Source of the DNA: Aurelia coerulea
Taxonomy: Eukaryota; Cnidaria; Scyphozoa; Semaeostomeae; Ulmaridae
Assembly: GCA_039566865.1 (NCBI GenBank)
Contig: CM076943.1
Coordinates: 43,966,663-44,030,662 of the forward strand
Direction of reading: 5' to 3'
Length of the DNA stretch: 64,000 nt
Below, one piece after another: positions 22,901-35,400 of the stretch (its first letter is position 1; each line of letters starts with the position of its first letter). Made by a program: the position numbers and the translations under genes. The notes under the pieces are model-generated. The model searched no databases. It was not told the DNA's origin and saw nothing but the letters and a program-made list of their open reading frames with translations.

Positions 22901-25900
22901 TTCCTGCACGAGTTAAGGGTTCAGGTCATTTCTAATTTTTTACATCTCAGTCATAAGTGGCTGCAAGTTCTTTGTATGAATAGTAACGGCACAGTCCTTG
23001 TCTAATAGCTCACTATAAGTAGATTCGGCAACCTTATAAACATTTATCAAAGCACATTCCTGTATTTGTTAATTTTCTTGTTAAGCTGCCTGCTGTGAAA
23101 CTTCCAGATCAAAGGACAGTATTGAAACTGAATGGTAATAAATGCCCTCATGAGGGTTCTTAGTTTGTTATGATCCATATATGGGGATATGCGAGCAAGT
23201 GCATAAATGATGTCCTAAAGAAAGTATGCCCGTGTGTGCGAGGATGATGTGGAGGAGTTGCGACTTTGATTCAATCTAAAGCCCCGGCAAAGCGACTGGA
23301 CATTTTCACTGGACATGCACTGAACAAATGTTCAGCGTAAAATGTTGCGTCGTTTTGCCACCTTGTCCAGTCTTGTTCAGTCGTGTTCAGCGATGTTGAG
23401 CGTTAATACTAATAATGATAATAGCATCATATTTATACAGGTTAAACTTGTTCAGCAAACAATTTGCTGTTATCAATCAAGGACATGTCTAAAATATACT
23501 AAATTAAATAAAAAAGAAAACAGTAATATACATCAAGAAGATAAAAAAGTTAAAAGTCAAAGTTAAACTTTTTACAGAAAGTCTTAAATCGTAAAATTGA
23601 AGCTGTTCAGTTGATTTTGAAGGCAGTCAAAAATGTTCAGTGGAAAAGATTAAATTTCTTTTGTTTGAAAATGTTGTGGAAAAATGTTCAGTCGTTTTGC
23701 CACTCCACTGGACATTGTCCAGTTTACGCACGCGCATTGCAATGAAGTAGTGGACGATTTCATTCACATATTTTCATTCCAAGCTAAGCTGTCCTATATA
23801 CTGGCAAAGCTCCTTCATGTTATTTACAAGAATAGACGATTACGCTAAAGATGGCGGAGCGGAACTTTTTACCAAGATGCACTACGTTCTTTAATCGAAT
23901 TCCTATAGAATCGTTAAATATTCGCCATTCGAACGCAATGCATCTTGGTAAAAAGTTCCTCGTCGCCATCTTTAGCGTAATCGTCTATTATCATTCATTC
24001 ATAGTATCTTTGCCAATTGCCTTGCGTTTATATGGATTTTCTTACGTTTTTATCTTGGAATAATAGTCAAAATCATGGCTGGCTATCTTTTTGTTTACGA
24101 CCCATCTTACCTCATGTCAAAAAACTTTCTTATCTTTAATGTCATAATTTTGATGGCAGAATGAACAACCTGAATAAAGCACAACTAAAGCCCTGGCAAA
24201 ACGACTGGACTTTGCACTGAACATTCACTGGACATTGCTAACCTTGTTCAGTGTAACAAGGACAGATTTTGTAATACAATAGCACGAGTTGCTTTTGTTG
24301 ACACCTCAATTCAAAGCGATTAGCGATCACAGACAAAGGAAATTCTATCAACCAGTAAGTCAAAACAAACAAGCCGCAAAATTTTCTCTGAAACCCAGGT
24401 AGCTAGCTCGCTCGCTGTGCATTCCAGAAATTATTTTTAAGGGCAAACATGAGCATAGATCGAAAGAAGAAGGATATATCTACAAATCTGCCGCGGGCAT
24501 TTTATTTCTTTGGTCCAGAAACTGAGCAGTAAATGTTTTGATAATACCCAAAAAATAAGAGAATTGAATCGCCTCTTAAACGGCTTTTGAACCAAACAAA
24601 TAAAATGCCCGCGGCAAATGTGCAGATGCATCCTTCTTCTTTCGATCTATGCTCATTTTTGCCCTAAAAACAGTTTCTGGAATGCACAACGAGCGAGCTA
24701 GCTACCTGGGTTTCAAAGAAATTTTTGCGGCTTTGTTTGTTTTGAATTGCTGGTTGAGAGAATTTCCTTTGTCTGCAATCGCTAATCGCTTTGAATTGAG
24801 GTGTCAACAAAAACAACTCATGCTATTGTATTACAAAATTTGCCCTTGTTGTTCAGTGTCTGAACATCAAGAAAATTTAGGTTGTGGCAAAACGACTGAA
24901 CATTGTCCAGTGAACATTTGCTGGGCAACAGAAATGCGCAAAGTTTTTTGGATCGATAATTCAGTTTGGGAAGTTTTGGGCAAACTCCTAACAGAGCACT
25001 AGGGAGCTAGACTGATTGCAAGTTCGTAGTTATTGCTATTGATAGGCTGATGGACGCTATAACTACAATCAAACACAGGGCATAGAAAAATTATTTCTAT
25101 TCAAAGGGCATAGAAAAATCTGTGCGCCCATTGTTTATTTTCGTCCCACTTTTTGATGTGAAAGTCCATAAGTCCCAGTTTGAGCAAAAGTATATATTTT
25201 TGTTGTTGTTGTCATTGATGTTGCTGTTGTTGTTGCGATAACTGGGACTATTTCGTGAGTCTACTAGGGAGCTAGAAATATTATTTTGATTTTGTTTGTG
25301 GCTTTTCGCGTCGTTCATTTTGTTGATTAATTAATCCTCTATTCAAATAATGTGTGAAACCCGTCCAAACAAAGGCCGCATAAATTAAGTTCTAGAAATC
25401 TGGAACTGTAGTAACAAGCTTTTGCTCCTTAATTCATAGACTCTTTCTCCAGTTGGATAATGGGTCTACACGTAGGCTGTGTCAAAATCAAGTTAACTGT
25501 TTGAAAGAAAGAGTTCTAGCTTTGTATTTTTGAATTTTTGCAAATAGAGGAAAGGTTTATAGTGTTATTTATTCATAACACAAAACAGTTAACCCTGTTT
25601 CAGTTGAGAACAGGACATTTGAAGTTGCAGCTCCTTCACAGCATCCCCACAAACAGGGATCATTTTTTGGACATATCACTGCTTTCGTTCTAAAGTATTT
25701 GCTGTGATGTGAGCATAAAATGAAGTTTATGACTGCCAGATGATAATCAAAAAGTCTATATTTTAGGTATATTGAAGCAATCAAGAGGCTTAAAATGGAA
25801 GGAAAGAGATTCCCTCGAACAATTTATCTTACATTTGTGCCAGGTATGTAGACTAATTACATGTTCGTAGTTATCGCTATGGAGAGACTGATGGATGCTC

Positions 25901-26394
25901 AAACTACGACTCGTGGACTTTCACATTGAAAATTAGGACTTAATCGTTTCCCTCGATTTCATGTTCGGATATGGAAACCATAATAACACTGTACCAACAG
26001 ATGAGGGCTCCAGGCGGAATTGCGGATGGGCCTAAGTTGTCGGCTCAAGCCTCAGATGATAAAACGACTCCAATTTCAAGTTTTCGGTGCTATTGGCCAT
26101 TAACAAAAGCCACAAGCATCCAGATGAATGTTTCCTTCCTCAATCCAAGAATCAACAAACTGTTCACCCTCAACCAGGAATTCCTTATTTTGGAGGCCTC
26201 TTAGCTTCCATGAGCTTCACCACAGCAATTAGAATTTCCAACTGCCGAACGTTGCTATGACTACGATTTAACTTCTTTCCAGAGTGAACAGACAAATCTG
26301 TGCCCTTTTCGTCCCAACTTTTATGTAAAAGTCCATAAGTCCCAGTTCAAACAAAAAGAATGTCATTGTTGTTGCTGTTTTTGTTGTTTTTTCG

Positions 26395-26427
<33 letters not shown>

Positions 26428-29400
26428 TTGTTGTTGTTTTTGTTGTTGTGATAACTGGGAATATATCATGAGGCTACCAGTTATTGTATCATTTGAAAAT
26501 TTCTTTGAAAAGGTAAACTACTAGTGAGCCACAAGAAAGTTCTCATTTTTTTTTTAAATTAGAAGCACCAAGAGTACATGATGGATTGGAATGAATCGAA
26601 TTCGTCGTGACACCTGAGAGCCCTTTAGAGTAATTTGGGAAGTAATTTGGGAGCCCTTTAGACAAGACAAAATTAACTCTACTTCTAACATTAAAAGTAC
26701 AAGAAACACGTAAGAAACTTTGGTAGCAAAATGGCCCAAAATTTAAGAAACTGCCTACCAGCCCCACACCTTAGTTTCTTCTAAAAAAATGAGTGTAAGC
26801 ATGCAAAACACTTTAATTGGTTTTATTTGTGGGCTTTTTCACCTGATATCTAATTTGAGACAAACCTAAAGATATTACACGTATTTTTTCTTATAAGAAA
26901 CTGCTTATAAGAAGCTCAACTCCCAGATCGCCAAAAAATTAAGAAACTCCATTACCGGGAAAATATAAGCTAAGAAACTATTTATTTTGATAAAGGAAAT
27001 CCTCGACATGTTTTTACTTTACTTTCACTTGTTTACTCAAAAGGTACTTGAGTAACGTCTAAACATTGGAAAGGCTTGAAAAACCTTGTTTTGAAATGTT
27101 CACAAGGGCACAGGTAGTGAACATGAAGATTTTTATGGAACCTCTAAGAAACTCGTAAGAAACTCTGAGTACTCAAAATCTGATAATTTTAAGAAACTTC
27201 CAGTACTGGCCCAAATTCTTAGTTCCTTATAAAAAAATACGTGTTCAGTAAGTAGGATTGAGGTTGCGGAAGTTTGACCTTTCTTTGTTTGTGATATAGT
27301 CTGCCGAGCATCTTCTGTTCTGATCACTATTTTATCTTGTAGATGAAGAGGTCGGTGGTAAACTTGGAATGGCGAAATTCATTAAAACTGATGTTTTCAA
27401 GAAAATGAATATTGGATTTGGATTGGATGAAGGTAAGAGGCTGTTTATATTCCATTAATGTTTTTCATTACATAATACACTCATTTTTTGTTATAAGAAA
27501 CCGCTTATAAGAAACGATAAGCTCAATTTTCGAAAGCTAAGAAATAACCCTATACCTGAATTGAAAAAGCTAGGAAACTTTTGTAATTTACAATTTTAAT
27601 TTTCCTATCGCACTCAAACATGTTTTGACGCTGTACAGTTATAGCAACTGTTTGAACATTATTTTGAGTGCGAATTATGTTATTTACTTGTTTTGAGATC
27701 TTATTAAGTAATTTGGGAGCCCTTTAGACGAGAACAAATTAACTGTACACTTCTGGCATTAAAAGTACAAGAAACACATACGAAACTTTTGCTTGCAAAA
27801 TGGCCCAAAAATTTAAGAAACTGCCTACCAGCACCGGACCTTAGTTTCTTATAAAAAATGAGTGTATTCCTCGACTCCTAAGTAACTCTTTCGAATCTTT
27901 CGTGCATATGCTTGTTAGTAGCATACACCTACGTGCCGGGTGTCCCAAAGTCATGTATTATTGTTTGATTGCTTACATTTCCATAACCAATGAACATATT
28001 TTCAAACAGTTTGTTTTATTTGCGAAATGCCATAAATATCCTTTCCTTGACTTTGGCAGCCTTTCTCAGCCATATTTTATTGTTTTGACGTTTTGGGTTC
28101 TCTGCTATTTTTGTGCTGCATGTTTTTAGGCCCATAACCTTGGAAATGACCACCTTAACTCTCATGCGCGTTATTGTCCTACGCAGTGGTCTCCATTGAA
28201 CTTCCACTGGAAGGAAAAAAACATGCAGCACAAAAATAGCAGAGAACCCAAGACGTCAAAACAATAAAATATGGCTGAGAAAGGCTGAGTCGATAAAAAG
28301 GGTGAGTCGATAAAAAGAATCCCTGTTTGAAAAATCACCACTCATCAAGATGATGATATTGGGAAACATTCCATTTAACAGCAGACATGTTCAAATGAAC
28401 CTCAACATTTCCCTGACTGAAATCGGCCTCTCCATTCTGAAATTATGTTGAATTTTCTCCAGAAAGCCCTTTCGAGAAATCTTCAAAACAGGCTCAAAAC
28501 AACGACCAACATTTTCTGAGCTTTCTGCCTTATCTCAATGAGTTCAACACATTCTAACATGCGTTAGCCTTTTGGGAAGATGAAATCGGAATAATGTTGT
28601 TTTGCCCCCAGGGATGGCATTTTCATCTCCCAAAGGGATAAAGCGTGCCAAAGCTATAAGGCATAGCCATGCGAGAAATTTGGTCGTGGTTTTATGCAAT
28701 TTTTGGAAGTTTCTTGGAGGGGCTTCCTCGAGAAAATCTCTTATAATTTCAGAACAGTGTGGCCGATTTCAGGCAGGTAAAATTAAGAATATATTTCAAC
28801 ATGTTCACTATTGAATGACATATTTGCCAACATTAACGTCTTGATATCGACGGATCTGTGGTCTTTCAAACAGGGATTCTTTTTTTTTATTCTCCCGGTA
28901 TAATTTTGGAGATTTTTCAAAAGTTGTCATTTCTTATTGAGTGTTTCTTCAAAGTTTATAACTATCGTTTGAGCCAGCCTACCTTCTCGTAATACACATA
29001 TTTATACATTCTTGCAGGCCTTGCAAACCCAACCGATGCATTTAAGGTGTATAATGGACAAAGATCAGCATGGTGTAAGTTTATTGTAAATTCGACCTTC
29101 TCTGCCACCAGTGCACTTTAAGCATTTTGCCTACCTTTTTCACCTAACGGGTAGGCCAAACAAGGCAGATTTTGTAATACAATAGCATCAGTTGCTTTTG
29201 ATTGACATTTCCAATTCAAAGTGATGAGCGATTAACAAAGGCCATTCTCTTAACCAATAATTCAAAGCAAACAAAGTTGCAAAAGTTGCTCCGAAACCAG
29301 TAGGGCCAACTCTGGCCTTGTGCAAGCGAAAGGTGGTCATTAAGAGAAGTTACTTGCTTATAACGAAAGAAGAAGGGTAAATCTAAAGATCTGCCTGGCG

Positions 29401-32400
29401 AATTTTGTTTATTTGACTCAGGAGCTGTGTGGTTATTGCTTTATTTAAGCCATAAATACGCGAGAATTGAAATACCTTCTGACCTCGGCTTTGTAAATGT
29501 CACATAACTGCCCTGAAGTAGTCCTGCATGGCAGGACGAAATATTGGTAATACATTTTATCTCTAAATTCACAGTCATTTGATGTTGTTTTGTCGTCGTA
29601 TTGCGACGTTTCTGCCTACAAATTTGTTCAGGAATTTAGTCGGCTTTAATCGATCATTCCTTCCCGTCGATATGGGAGATTATCTGCAGAAAGCCTGTTC
29701 CAGAAACTTGCAAAAACGAGTAAAAACAATGAGCAAATTTTCCTTGGTTTTCCTTCCTAAAAATGATGACCCCCACATGTATTCATGTATTTTGTGCTCC
29801 TAGGGGAATGGAATCCCTTGATTAGGTTATACATACAAGGAAGAAGACTTGCTCATCCTCCCAAGAGGATAACCCGTGATAAAGCATGCAGAAGTCATTG
29901 CTTTAAGGCCCGTGTAAGGCAGAAATGTTCGGAAAATCTGTTCGTGATTTTGCACGTTTTGAAGGTTTCTGGAAGGTGCTTTCTCGAGAAACTCTGTCAT
30001 CATTTCAGAACGGAGTGGCCGATTTCAGTCAAGTAAATTTCAATAGATTTGAACATGTCTGTCATTAAATTATATATTTGCAGGTTATATCATCGTCTTG
30101 ATATCTAGGGAGCCATGGCCTTTCAAACGGGATCCCTTTTATTGACTCATCCGGTAGAAAAATTGAGATGTTCCTAATTCTGATTTGTTCAATGATTATT
30201 TTTCAAGTACTCATCTCCTAAGTTTGCTTGTTCTCCATGTTTCAGGGATAAAAATCACTTGTGTTGGAAACCCTGGTCATGGATCTAGATTTATTGAAAA
30301 TACAGCAATGGAAAAACTGGTATGTTCAGCCTGGTTTCCATATGATCGTAACAGTCAGCGACCTACTGCGACACATCGGTGTCCCCGATCAGTCAGCGAT
30401 GCGTCCCAGCGCAAATTTGGCAAATTAATTGCGGCCATGTTGTTGAATGATGTGATAGGTAAAGTCTCACGCGCAATGCATTCTAGGATTGATTTTTCTG
30501 AGTCATGTGATTTTTCATAGTCGCCGACGTCGCAGTGCAGCCAAAAATCATGTTTCCATTAAAAATCTTGATCGCAGCAGTCCGAGACTGTGCGGCGACT
30601 AGTCGGCGACGATCTAAAAAGTTGAACACATTTCAACTCTTCCGATGCGTCCCCGTACTGTCCCCGTCTGATCGGCGACGTCGGAGACATCGTTCAGAAA
30701 ATGTTTCCATTTGACGCAACCGTCCCCGATGTGTCCCCGAGCCTGCCTTGGCTACGCATCGCCGACTGTTACTATCATATGGAAACCAGGCTTTCCTTTC
30801 TCTTGGGGAGATTCCTGCATGTTATTTCATGTATTACCCACCTATAGAATTGTTGACACTATTTTGGAAGTGGCAATGCTAACTTATACCTATGTGAATC
30901 TTTTTACGCGAATTTTGTCAAAATGAAAATTTGTTTTATCAAGCTACAGGATGTCTGAAAGCACATTGTGTGCTGTTTAAATGGTTGCTGCGGGGCAGCC
31001 ATGAATCCTATGTTCCCGTTTTCAAGATCTTTCACTAGAAGCGATTTCAATTTGGAGCTTGAGACCTTGTTTGTGTATATCTAACAGGTAGTTGAGGTCT
31101 CAAATCTTTAAAAAGGTCGGTGTAAAATTCTATTGCAGTTTTCTTTGAACTAAATGGTTTGGAAGGAACTCGGAGCTTTTGCTGTAAATCTGCCGTGGAA
31201 ATTTATTGATATCTTGATTAGTTTCAAAATGGTGGCATTTATTAAATTTGAGGCTATGACGTCATCAAATTTCTAAATCCTAAACTAAAAAAGCTACAGA
31301 TTTCTGCTTGCCACCATATTGTAGACCTTCATAAACTATGGTTTTCTTGAAGGTTATATAATGTTTTCTCTATTAGTTTAGGATTTACGATGATTTAAAT
31401 ATTTTCAAAATTTTACATGAATTTTTTCAAAAATAATCAAATTGCCCCCATTTTGAAAAAAATCAAGATATCAACAAATTTCCACGGCAGATTTACAGCA
31501 AAGTACCATGGGTTCCTTTCAAGCCATTCAATTCAAAGAAATCTGCAATAGAATTTTACACCGACCTTTTTAGAAATCTGAAAGATTTGAGCCCTAGGCC
31601 TATGCTCTGATTTACGGAGAAATCAATTCAAAGTTATTAAATGTTTCAAAACCAGAATAATAGTGAGTGAAATAAAGGAACATAGTAGACTCATTACATA
31701 AGTCTCAGAATCGCTCACTGAATTGGATGGTTATGAATATAAAATCAGATTTAATATGTTGAACGAATACAAGGAATCACGTCGCAAGTCTACATACATA
31801 GGCCGATTTCTAGCTTTCAATACATTGTCGTAAAATTGGATTTATGGAATAATTTGATTTTTGAGTAAATTTTTGTTCTGCAATATTCATATGTTACTAC
31901 TTTTGAAAAGTTGCAAGTTATTTTGACTTTTTTATTTGAAAAACAGCAAAAGATTATCAACCAAGTGCAAGATTATAGAGAAAGTGAGAAATCCAAGTAA
32001 GTTTGAACATGGTTTTCGACTTCTGTATTTTGATTTTTTTATAGATATATATATACATTCCAAATAAAATTTTACAATACACATCATGAGCTACACTATA
32101 CTACTTACAAAATTACTCTACAATACTACGAGGACGATCAACCCTAGGGAACAAAAGGATGTCTTTATCTTTAGGCCATTAAATAAAGATAATGAAATGA
32201 AAGAAACCACTTTAACTGCGCGACAATTGCTACAAACAAGTTACAAAATCGGGTGGCTTATGAAGGGATTGGTAAGTGACTACAGAGATTCACTCGAATC
32301 GACCAGTTTCATGGATAAAATGTAACGTAAGTTCAAGAATGTTTTTTGAGTGAATTGGGAAAATCTTTATCGCCATGCAATAAACGTTGTGATAAAGCTT

Positions 32401-35400
32401 TATTAGCAAGATTCACATATCCAAGTTGTCGTACTAATGCATAGATTCCAACGAGGAGGTGTTGTCTTGTACATCAAAGCAAGGGCAGAGTAACAAGAAG
32501 TTTTCTGTATCTTCAATACCATCAATTGTCGGACACAAGAGTTGTGTTATCTTTAAAATTGTGTTTAAATTTGGGAAAATTTAACTTACTGAGACCGACT
32601 CTACTTAGTTGAGTTGTTAAGACCCCGTTTACACGAGTACGGTTCCACAAAAGTTCGGTTCCAAAAAGATTCACTTTTGCTTTCCGGTTACACGAGACCT
32701 GCCTAAACGCACTCAAAAAGTTCACCTAGCCGTACTTTTTTGAGTTCGCCTACCGGGTGCGCCAAAATAAACTATGCATTTTTGGCAGGCCACGATAAAT
32801 CGTACACTGGACCGATTTTGAAGATTTATGACTTAATCTATAGCAGAAAGCCTGAATTGGATTCTAGGATTTTTTACAAATTTTTCCGTTTTCACTTTTT
32901 AGAGCTACAAGCGAATTTCTTAAAATTTTCGTTTTCGAAAACACTGAAAACCATCAAAAAACGTTGATCAAATTTTCTAAAGAATCAACATGAATGGACA
33001 AAGGGAAAACATTTTCAGCATGATTTGGAGATTTGGAAATTGATTATTGTAAACTTCTGAACGAGCGTTATTTCAACGATTGGCCTGTTGCGAAATTCTG
33101 TTGTAGTTACAATAAAGTACCGCCCCAAAAGCAGTCACAAAATCAAAAATTTAACAAGAATCCATGCTTGCTGGCCCCATGACTTGGCCTCGCTTGTCTT
33201 TTTAACCCCTTTGACACAGGAACACAATCTGCACCAAAGTAAAATTCAATGACATTACAAAAGAAAAGACATTCCTTTATATCCTTAAAATATTATTACA
33301 TTTCTCCCAATATAGTACGAACTCTCATAAAGCAGCTTACAATTAGTCGATTTCTAAATCCCAAATCATCACGAAAAAGTTTTCTCTTTGTCTATTCATA
33401 TCGATTCTTTAGAAAGCTTGATCGATGTTTTTTGATCGTTTTCAGTGTTTTCGAAAACTAAAATTTCAAGAAACTCGCTTGTAGCTCTAAAAACTGAAAA
33501 CAGAAAAATTTGCAAAAAATCCTAGAATCTAATTCTGGCTTTCTGCTAACTATTAAGTCATAAATCTTCAAAATCGGTCCTGTTTACAATTTATCGTGGC
33601 CTGCCAAACGTGCATAGTTTATTTTGGCGCACCCGGTAGGAAAGTGAACTTTTTTGGAACCGAACTCATTTGGCCCAGTGTAAACACCTGAAAGTGGATT
33701 TTTCTGCGTACGGTACCACAACGAGGCTATTCCTTCTAAAAAAGAGGCAGAAAGAACATGGAAACCAAGAGTTTTTGTTTATGCTGTGCTGTGGTGGTGT
33801 TTGAAAATGGAGAACTTTGATTTCGCTCTCACTTTAATTTCAATACTGAGTTCGCTGGTTGCAACGGTGAACTTCGGTTATCTTCTTTCAACGTATCTAA
33901 CGAAAGTTCATCGAGCCAGAATAATAATAATAACTACCAAATCTCCATTTCGGAGCAGTTACAAAGTAGAACTAATGTAACACTGGTGATACAACAAAAC
34001 TAAACTAAACAATGAGTGAAAAGCTAAACAACAGAACCTAACACAAACTCAAACTATTTACAAAGAACTCTGAAAACACATGAATAACATTGGCGCGCTT
34101 TTTCTTTGTCTTCGCTCGCTAGCACCTACGCGATACCTCGCAGCCACAGAGTTATCACGCATGCACTTCGAAAGTCAGCATCAAACTGGGTCTCGTGTAA
34201 ACGGAACACCTATATTTCATATTTCATATTTCATTCTTTTAAGGAGGGTTGCCCTTCAGCAGAAGCTGTTTTTCAAGGGGCCCTCCAATAAAAACTTAAT
34301 TACAATATACAGCTAAAATAACCTATCACTAAAAAACCATAACTTTAAAACCCTATTTACAATTATGCAATATTTACAATTGAAAGAAAAATTAACCCTT
34401 TATTGACTTTTTAAAACCATTCAGGGAGGATGCCGTCTTAGATTCAGCTGGGAGGCTATTCCATAGTTTAGCTCCCCGGAAAGAAAAGCATTTTTGCCCA
34501 TTTGTTGACTTTTTCTTTGGCAACCTTAAATCAGTTTCAGTATTCCTGAGACTGCGGGAGGAACTTGTTGAGTTTTTGATAAAAAGGTTACACAGATATT
34601 GTGGAGCCAAATCATTGAGCGACTTGAAGACCATCATTTTAGACTCAACATCAATGAGTTCTACGATAGTCTTCCAGCCCAACTCCTCGATAAGTTGTCT
34701 GCTTGGGGTTTCAAAGCTGCTATTTGTAATTATTCTAGCAGCACGATTTTGAAGCTTTTGCAACTGGTTTATGTCTGTAGAACCAGCACAACCCCAAACA
34801 GAACAACAATATCGAAAATGGGGCTCAACAATGCCTGTGTAAAGAGTTTTCAAACTCTCCTTAAGTAGAAAAGACTTAGCATGTCTTAAAAAGCCGATTG
34901 CCCTGGAGACCTTGGTAGAAACTGCCTTAATTTGCTCCTTCCAGTCCAAAGAGCTATCGATTTGAACTCCAAGGTACTTTGTCTTTTGAACTACTTCGAG
35001 CTCATTGTCACGTATTTTCAGTTCCAAGACTTTGTTTCGACTTTTGAGAGAGTTGTGTTTCTGCTTTGTAGATATAAGCATTGAATGAGTTTTTGCTACA
35101 TTCAAGGACAGCTTATTGCCTTGCAGCCAAGTGTCCAGTTTTCTAAGATCACTGTTTATAGCCTCATTCAACTGAGTCAAATTGTTCGACTGTTGGCACA
35201 GACTGGTATCATCAGCATTCATAGTCACTGAGGAATCTTGGACAAGTGAACTAATTTGGAACCGGTACTCAAACTGAACTTTTGTGGAACCGTACTTTTG
35301 TGGAACCGTACTCGTGTAAACGGGGCCTAAGTTAGCTGAGTTGGATCTTGGGAATTTTGATTTGTTGATGCATTTTTTTCAGGGACCTTGGACTTTCAAT

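Larger units (their letters stand above)
32621..35327. mobile_element. PIF/Harbinger-like element, 2.7 kb, carrying nested inserts
   Basis: GACCCCGTTTACACGAGTAC at 32621 mirrors GTACTCGTGTAAACGGGGCC ending at 35327, with TAA on both sides (32618-32620, 35328-35330). The 3-bp TAA duplication and GGCCCCGTTTACACG-type ends resemble PIF/Harbinger (inference). No DDE transposase seen. It contains a TA-flanked element (32753-33637) and a LINE remnant (34392-35228). Confidence 0.65.
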
